Below are positions 1 through 3,731 of a stretch of 6,327 bases of DNA, piece after piece. A program made the translations under genes and the position numbers. Source of the DNA: Frankiaceae bacterium (GTDB lineage: Bacteria; Actinomycetota; Actinomycetes; Mycobacteriales; SCTD01); NCBI GenBank assembly GCA_026786045.1, contig JAJAYV010000173.1, positions 1 to 6,327 on the forward strand. The letters run 5' to 3'. Under the pieces are notes generated by a model, which saw only the letters and a list, made by a program, of their open reading frames with translations, was not told where the DNA came from and ran no database searches. The stretch's first letter is position 1. Each line of letters begins with the position of its first letter.

Positions 1-80
1 GGGCGGGGCCCCACACCCGGGCCCCCCTGCCCGGGGGCCGGCGGGCGGGCGCCCACGACTACCTGGAAGGCGACGCATGA
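1..80 (+). CDS. Possible C-terminal end of an upstream gene (partial, uncertain)
   Basis: The third forward frame is open from the left edge to a TGA at 78-80 and would end in AHDYLEGDA. Its stop overlaps the ATG of the crotonase gene as ATGA, the same kind of 4-bp junction seen twice more in this window (GTGA), and its third codon positions are almost all G or C. This makes it plausible that an upstream plus-strand gene of the same operon ends here. Only about 25 codons are visible, no domain can be recognised, and the first half is low-complexity Gly/Pro/Arg/Ala, which random GC-rich DNA also produces. The alternative is that 1-76 is untranslated leader. Upstream sequence would decide. Confidence 0.3.
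   Translation, partial: AGPHTRAPLPGGRRAGAHDYLEGDA
16..39. other. GC-only inverted repeats (potential hairpin)
   Basis: CCCGGGC at 16-22 is complementary to GCCCGGG at 29-35 (6-nt loop), and in a competing register GGCCCCC at 20-26 is complementary to GGGGGCC at 33-39. Outer bases GGGCG (1-5) could also pair with CGCCC (50-54). No T-run follows, so this is not a canonical intrinsic terminator. It may be an RNA structure near the 5' end of the crotonase message, or only a by-product of extreme GC content. If the segment encodes the end of an upstream gene, the pairing is probably incidental. Confidence 0.3.
65..70 (+). promoter_or_regulatory. Ribosome binding site of the crotonase gene
   Basis: GGAAGG lies 6 nt before the ATG at 77, a near-consensus Shine-Dalgarno sequence at good spacing. 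It supports ATG 77 as the start, although the reading frame remains open to the left edge of the window. No convincing -10/-35 pair is visible upstream. Confidence 0.65.
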
Positions 81-847
81 GTGACCAGGTCCTGTACGAG
101 GTCGACGGCCGCATCGCGACGATCACCCTCAACCGGCCGGAGCAGCGCAACGCCGTCAGCCCGGAGCTGACCACGCAGCTGGCCGGGGCGATGGACCGCT
201 TCGAGGCCGACGACGAGGTCTGGGTCGGCATCCTCACCTCGACCGGACCGATGTTCTGCGCGGGCGCCGACCTCAAGACCATCGGCGCCGGGCGCGGCGA
301 GGAGCTCTCTACCGAGGCGGGCGGCTTCGGCGGCTTCGTGCGCTACCCGCGCACCAAGCCGGTCATCGCCGCCGTCCGCGGCTTCGCGCTGGCCGGCGGC
401 ACCGAGCTGGTGCTGGCCTGCGACCTCGTCGTGGCCGGCACCGACGCGCAGTTCGGCGTTCCCGAGGTGACCCGCGGCCTGGTCGCGGCCGCCGGCGGGC
501 TGTTCCGGCTCCCCCGCGTGCTGGGGCAGGCGCGGGCGATCGAGCTGATCCTCACCGCCGACCGGCTGGGGGCCGAGGAGGCCCATCGGCTGGGCATGGT
601 CAACCACCTCGCCGAGCCCGAGGCCGTGCTCGACCGGGCCCGCGAGCTGGCCGAGCGCATCTGCCGCAACGCGCCCCTCGCCGTCCGGGAGAGCCTGGCG
701 ATCGCCCGCGACGCCCTGCTCATCAGCGACGACGAGGGCTGGGAGCGCAGCGCCGAGGCGATGCACCGGGTGCGGGGCAGCGACGACGTGCGCGAGGGCA
801 TCACCGCCTTCATCGAGAAGCGCGACCCGCAGTGGACCGGGCGGTGA
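77..847 (+). CDS. Enoyl-CoA hydratase/isomerase (crotonase) family protein
   Basis: A 256-residue protein of normal length for the crotonase superfamily, which binds acyl-CoA thioesters in the cytoplasm and stabilises an enolate in an oxyanion hole. The first oxyanion segment is FCAGADL (60-66) and the second GFALAGGTEL (102-111), where Ala106 replaces the usual first Gly of the GGG run. Both glutamates typical of true hydratases are present: Glu110, and Glu130 in FGVPE, matching Glu144/Glu164 of rat enoyl-CoA hydratase. Hydration or dehydration of a 2-enoyl-CoA is therefore likely. The loop after Glu130 reads GLVAAAGG instead of the common GxxPGxGG. The C-terminus EKRDPQWTGR closely resembles that of E. 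coli CaiD (crotonobetainyl-CoA hydratase), but that ending recurs across the family, so the substrate is unknown. The start has a good RBS. The stop overlaps the next gene by 4 bp, implying co-translation with the CoA-transferase. Confidence 0.93.
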   Translation: MSDQVLYEVDGRIATITLNRPEQRNAVSPELTTQLAGAMDRFEADDEVWVGILTSTGPMFCAGADLKTIGAGRGEELSTEAGGFGGFVRYPRTKPVIAAVRGFALAGGTELVLACDLVVAGTDAQFGVPEVTRGLVAAAGGLFRLPRVLGQARAIELILTADRLGAEEAHRLGMVNHLAEPEAVLDRARELAERICRNAPLAVRESLAIARDALLISDDEGWERSAEAMHRVRGSDDVREGITAFIEKRDPQWTGR

Positions 848-2049
848 CCCGCCCGCTCGACGGCGTCCGCATCGTCGAGGTGGCCGGCTGGATGGCCGCC
901 CCCGGCGCCGCCGCGATGATGTCCGACCTGGGCGCCGACGTGGTCAAGGTGGAGCCGCTGCGCGGCGACCCGGTGCGCGGCGTGATCCGCCAGCCGGAGG
1001 TCGACCCGCCGCTGGACGCGCCGTTCCAGATGGACAACCGCGGCAAGCGCGGCATCGCCGTCGCGCTGGACCGGCCCGAGGGACAGGAGCTGGTGCGGCG
1101 GCTGTGCGACGGCGCCGACGTCTTCCTCAACAACCTGCTGTCCCGGCGGCAGGAGAAGTTCGGGCTCGACCCGGCCACCCTGCTCGCCCGCAACGCCGCG
1201 CTCGTCCACGCCACGCTGACCGGCTACGGGCTGGACGGGCCGGACGCCGCCCGTCCCGGCTTTGACATCACGACCTTCTTCGGCCGCGGCGGCATCACGC
1301 ACTCCATCACCGAGCCGGGCGAGCAGGCACCCCGCGCTCGGCCGGCGCAGGGCGACCACGCGGCGGCGTTGGCGATGGTCGCGGCGGTGCTCGCGGCGCT
1401 GCGGCTGGTCGAGCGCACCGGCCAGGGGCAGGTCGTCGACGTCAACCTGCTGGCCACCGCCGCCTGGACGATGGCGACCGACCTTTCCTCGACGCTGGTC
1501 GACGGGCAGGACCCGCTGATGCTCGGCCGTCGCCGCCGGCGGCACGCGCTGCAGGAGAGCTTCCGCACCGCCGACGACCGCTGGATCCTGCTGTTCATGC
1601 CGGAGCCGCACTGGTGGCCGAAGTTCTGCGCCGTCGTCGGGCGCCCGGAGTGGGTCGAGGACGAGCGGCTCTCGACCTTCGACGCGCGGCTGGCGAACAT
1701 GCCGCTGGTCACCGACCTCATGGACGAGGTGTTCGGGACCCGCACCCTCGACGACTGGGGAGGGCGGTTCGACCAGGCCGGCCTGACCTGGGGACCGGCC
1801 GCCACGGTGAGCGAGGTCGCCGCCGACCCGCACTCCGCGGCCGTGGGCACCTTCCCCGAGGTGCAGCACCCGTCGTACGGCGCGTTCCGCACCGTTGCGG
1901 CGCCGATGCGGCTGCGCGGGCAGGACCTCACCCCGCGCGGGCCGGCGCCGGACCTCGGCCAGCACACCCGCGAGGTGCTCGGCGAGCTCGGGCTGTCCGC
2001 CGACGAGCTCGACGCGCTGGTCGCCGACGGGACCCTCGGCGCGGGCTAG
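844..2049 (+). CDS. Family III CoA-transferase (CaiB/BaiF type)
   Basis: A protein of 401 residues from GTG 844, typical for family III CoA-transferases, which move CoA between carboxylic acids through an aspartyl-CoA anhydride, usually as interlocked dimers. The N-terminal hallmark is PLDGVRIVEV (4-13), followed by LGADVVKVEP (29-38) and the NRGKRGIAVAL motif (65-75). The likely catalytic aspartate is Asp171 in QGDHAAAL, equivalent to the Asp of CaiB, formyl-CoA transferase and alpha-methylacyl-CoA racemase. It is followed by the characteristic ERTGQGQVVDVNLL stretch (192-205). GTG 844 is preferred because it overlaps the crotonase stop as GTGA and begins at the family's usual N-terminus; an in-frame GTG at 832 would add four residues. 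Neither start has a strong RBS, consistent with translational coupling. The substrate cannot be read from sequence. A racemase of the same fold is an alternative, but the hydratase partner fits acid activation. Confidence 0.92.
   Translation: MTRPLDGVRIVEVAGWMAAPGAAAMMSDLGADVVKVEPLRGDPVRGVIRQPEVDPPLDAPFQMDNRGKRGIAVALDRPEGQELVRRLCDGADVFLNNLLSRRQEKFGLDPATLLARNAALVHATLTGYGLDGPDAARPGFDITTFFGRGGITHSITEPGEQAPRARPAQGDHAAALAMVAAVLAALRLVERTGQGQVVDVNLLATAAWTMATDLSSTLVDGQDPLMLGRRRRRHALQESFRTADDRWILLFMPEPHWWPKFCAVVGRPEWVEDERLSTFDARLANMPLVTDLMDEVFGTRTLDDWGGRFDQAGLTWGPAATVSEVAADPHSAAVGTFPEVQHPSYGAFRTVAAPMRLRGQDLTPRGPAPDLGQHTREVLGELGLSADELDALVADGTLGAG
2046..2049. other. Shared CTAG: overlapping stop codons of convergent genes
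   Basis: The palindrome CTAG contains the TAG stop of the plus-strand CoA-transferase (2047-2049) and, read on the other strand, the TAG stop of the dehydrogenase (2048-2046). The two convergent genes thus overlap by four bases with no intergenic spacer. There is no room for a terminator between them, and I see no stem-loop with a U-tract just inside either gene, so transcripts probably run into the opposing gene. Confidence 0.9.
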
Positions 2050-2960
2050 GGCTGCTGCTGCTCGCGGACCTCGTCGCGGGCGCGCAGCACGGCCAGCTGC
2101 ACCCGGTCGCGGGCGGCGGTGCGCTCGGCGTAGTCCTGGTCGGCGAAGCGCGTCTCGGTGCTGCTGCTGATGAGCTCGACGACCTCGTCGGTGAGCTCGG
2201 GCTGCCCCAGGTCCTTCCAGCGCCGCACCATGCCCGGGCCCAGGTGCTCGAGCAGGTGCCGGATCCCGCCGGGCCCGCCGCCGAGGTGGTAGCTCTCGAA
2301 CGGCCCGGCCGTGGCCCAGCGGACACCCACCGACTCGGTGACGACCTGGTCGAGCTCCTCCGGCGTGACCACACCGGACAGCACGAGGTGCACCGCCTCG
2401 CGGAAGACCGCCGACTGCAGGCGGTTCGCGACGAAGCCGCCGATCTCCTTGTGCAGCACGACCGGAACCTTGCCCAGCGAGCGGTAGAACTCCGCGGCGG
2501 CCTCCACCGTCTCGGGCGGCGTCTGCGCGCCCGGGACGACCTCGACGAGCGGCACGACGTGCGGCGGGTTGAACGGGTGACCGACGACGACCCGGCCGGG
2601 CTCGCGCATCGAGGCGCCCATGTCGCTGGGCATCAGCCCGGAGGTGGAGGACAGCAGCAGCGCGTGGGCCGGCGCGGCGGCCTCGATGCGGGCGAACAGC
2701 TCCTGCTTGAGCTCGATGCGCTCCGGTCCGTTCTCCTGCACGACGTCGGCGCCGGTGACCGCCGCCTCGAGGTCGGGGCCGGTGGTGATGCTGGCCAGCA
2801 GGTCGCCCGGCAGCACGTCCGCAAGCTCGCCCACACCGGCGCGGACCACCTCGTCGAGGTCCGGCCGCGGGTCGGTGACGCGCACCTCGTGGCCCTTCGC
2901 GGCGAACAGCGCCGCCCAGGACAGACCGATCGTGCCGGCGCCGACGACCGTGACGATCAC
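2046..2960 (-). CDS. 3-hydroxyacyl-CoA dehydrogenase family NAD enzyme (L-gulonate/L-carnitine dehydrogenase-like)
   Basis: A 304-residue protein from GTG 2960. The N-terminal Rossmann fold has GAGTIG (7-12), and Asp30 closing the second strand favours NAD over NADP. Catalytic positions of the family are in place: Ser107 in SSTSGL, His128 in GHPFNPP, Glu140 in LVEVVPG and Asn179 in GFVANRL. The C-terminal segment GVRWATAGPFESYHLGG (residues ~220-236) is characteristic of the lambda-crystallin/L-gulonate 3-dehydrogenase and carnitine 3-dehydrogenase branch, whose members are stand-alone and about 310-320 residues, unlike fused FadB-type enzymes. The expected reaction is oxidation of a 3-hydroxy acid or its CoA ester to the 3-keto form; the exact substrate is open. 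The GTG overlaps the hydrolase stop as GTGA and lies just before the Rossmann strand; the frame is open further upstream, but that part overlaps the hydrolase and has no family resemblance. The protein ends in REQQQP at the shared CTAG. Confidence 0.9.
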   Translation of the reverse strand: MIVTVVGAGTIGLSWAALFAAKGHEVRVTDPRPDLDEVVRAGVGELADVLPGDLLASITTGPDLEAAVTGADVVQENGPERIELKQELFARIEAAAPAHALLLSSTSGLMPSDMGASMREPGRVVVGHPFNPPHVVPLVEVVPGAQTPPETVEAAAEFYRSLGKVPVVLHKEIGGFVANRLQSAVFREAVHLVLSGVVTPEELDQVVTESVGVRWATAGPFESYHLGGGPGGIRHLLEHLGPGMVRRWKDLGQPELTDEVVELISSSTETRFADQDYAERTAARDRVQLAVLRARDEVREQQQP

Positions 2961-3697
2961 GGGCTCGGCGCCAGGGTCGAGGCGATCTCGCGGTAGGCGT
3001 GCCGGTTGAAGGCCAGCCCGATGTGGCTGCCGGTCACCTCGACGCAGCGGGCGTACGGCACGACGCAGGCGCGCCAGCGGACCACCCCGTCGCCCTTGGA
3101 GTAGATGCTCGTCAGCGGGACCGACTCCGGGAACGGCGCCCGGTAGTCCTCGGCGTAGCGGCACAGGCAGGTGTGGGTGAAGCAGCCCTGGCTGGCCCGG
3201 TGGACGTCGCGGCGGTGCACCACCTTCTTGACGCCTTCGACGGCGAGCCGGGTGGGCTCACTGATGTCGAACGGCTCGTCGAGGCCCGAGCCCATCGAGA
3301 CGACCTGCGAGACCTGATGGGGGTGCCTGGCCGCGAGCGCCTTGGCGAAGTGGCCGCCCCGGCTGTGCCCGATGATCGCGACCTTGCGGCCGCTGGACAG
3401 GTGGGCGTGCAGCAGCACGCGGGACAGCCGGTCGACGGCGGTGTCGGAGCAGCGGACGTTCGAGGCGATGCCCGCGCGGCGCGGTCGGTGGCCGAGGCGG
3501 CGCAGCCAGGTCGCCATGACCGACAGCGAGGCGTCGCCGGCGAGGAAGCCGGGGATGAGCAGCACCGGTCCGCCGTCACCGCGGGGCAGGCCCACCCCGC
3601 GGTAGACCGGGTCGGCAAGCAGGCGGGCGAGCTCGGCCTGCCACCGGAGCTCGCGCAGGTGGGCGCCCCACCAGCGGGGCTCGGCGATCGTCGTCAT
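2957..3697 (-). CDS. Alpha/beta hydrolase (esterase/lipase-like)
   Basis: A 246-residue protein from ATG 3697. It carries an alpha/beta-hydrolase triad: nucleophile Ser112 in GHSRGG, probable acid Asp203 in YSKGDGVV, and His225 in GSHIGL. LLIPGF (46-51) is the likely oxyanion-hole strand and loop. No signal peptide or membrane segment is evident, so it is probably cytoplasmic. There are six cysteines (83, 172, 177, 179, 211, 218), with three clustered in CFTHTCLC (172-179) directly before the acid-residue strand, which is notable for an intracellular enzyme. The substrate is unknown; esterase or lipase is the family-level reading and a thioesterase is possible. The gene follows the c-di-GMP protein by 34 bp and overlaps the dehydrogenase by 4 bp, so it is probably co-expressed with the latter. 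ATG 3697 starts close to the conserved WWGAHLRELRW region but lacks a well-spaced RBS; GTG 3715 (six more residues) has AGGGA 6 nt upstream and is a real alternative. Confidence 0.88.
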   Translation of the reverse strand: MTTIAEPRWWGAHLRELRWQAELARLLADPVYRGVGLPRGDGGPVLLIPGFLAGDASLSVMATWLRRLGHRPRRAGIASNVRCSDTAVDRLSRVLLHAHLSSGRKVAIIGHSRGGHFAKALAARHPHQVSQVVSMGSGLDEPFDISEPTRLAVEGVKKVVHRRDVHRASQGCFTHTCLCRYAEDYRAPFPESVPLTSIYSKGDGVVRWRACVVPYARCVEVTGSHIGLAFNRHAYREIASTLAPSP

Positions 3698-3731
3698 CGT
3701 CCCAGTGTGAACCACGCCACGTCCCTGCGGG
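3698..3731 (-). promoter_or_regulatory. 34-bp spacer with candidate RBS for the hydrolase
   Basis: Read on the minus strand, AGGGA (3726-3722) sits 6 nt before an in-frame GTG at 3715, whereas the GGGA (3703-3700) before ATG 3697 leaves only 2 nt and is too close for a normal Shine-Dalgarno. This is the only true intergenic gap between the minus-strand genes. No stem-loop terminator and no clear promoter boxes are visible, so read-through from the c-di-GMP gene is the simplest expectation. Confidence 0.4.

Noticed and set aside
343..1965. A 540-codon open frame on the minus strand opposite the crotonase and CoA-transferase.
   Set aside because: It is Arg/Gly/Ala/Pro-rich low-complexity translation with no recognisable domain, antisense to two well-supported genes. 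Long antisense frames are expected at this GC content because stop codons are rare.
2050..2063. A CTG/CAG triplet run near the end of the dehydrogenase, possibly a repeat or regulatory element.
   Set aside because: It only encodes three glutamines in the C-terminal REQQQP and is too short to be treated as a repeat tract.
1614..2996. A 460-codon plus-strand open frame crossing the convergent junction.
   Set aside because: It overlaps the CoA-transferase in another frame and lies antisense to the dehydrogenase. Composition is typical of a shadow frame, and no motifs are seen.
2961..3164. Upstream extension of the dehydrogenase frame to 3164, adding 68 residues.
   Set aside because: The added residues are Arg/Pro/Gly-rich, overlap the hydrolase gene in another frame, and precede the Rossmann strand, which normally begins at the very N-terminus in this family.
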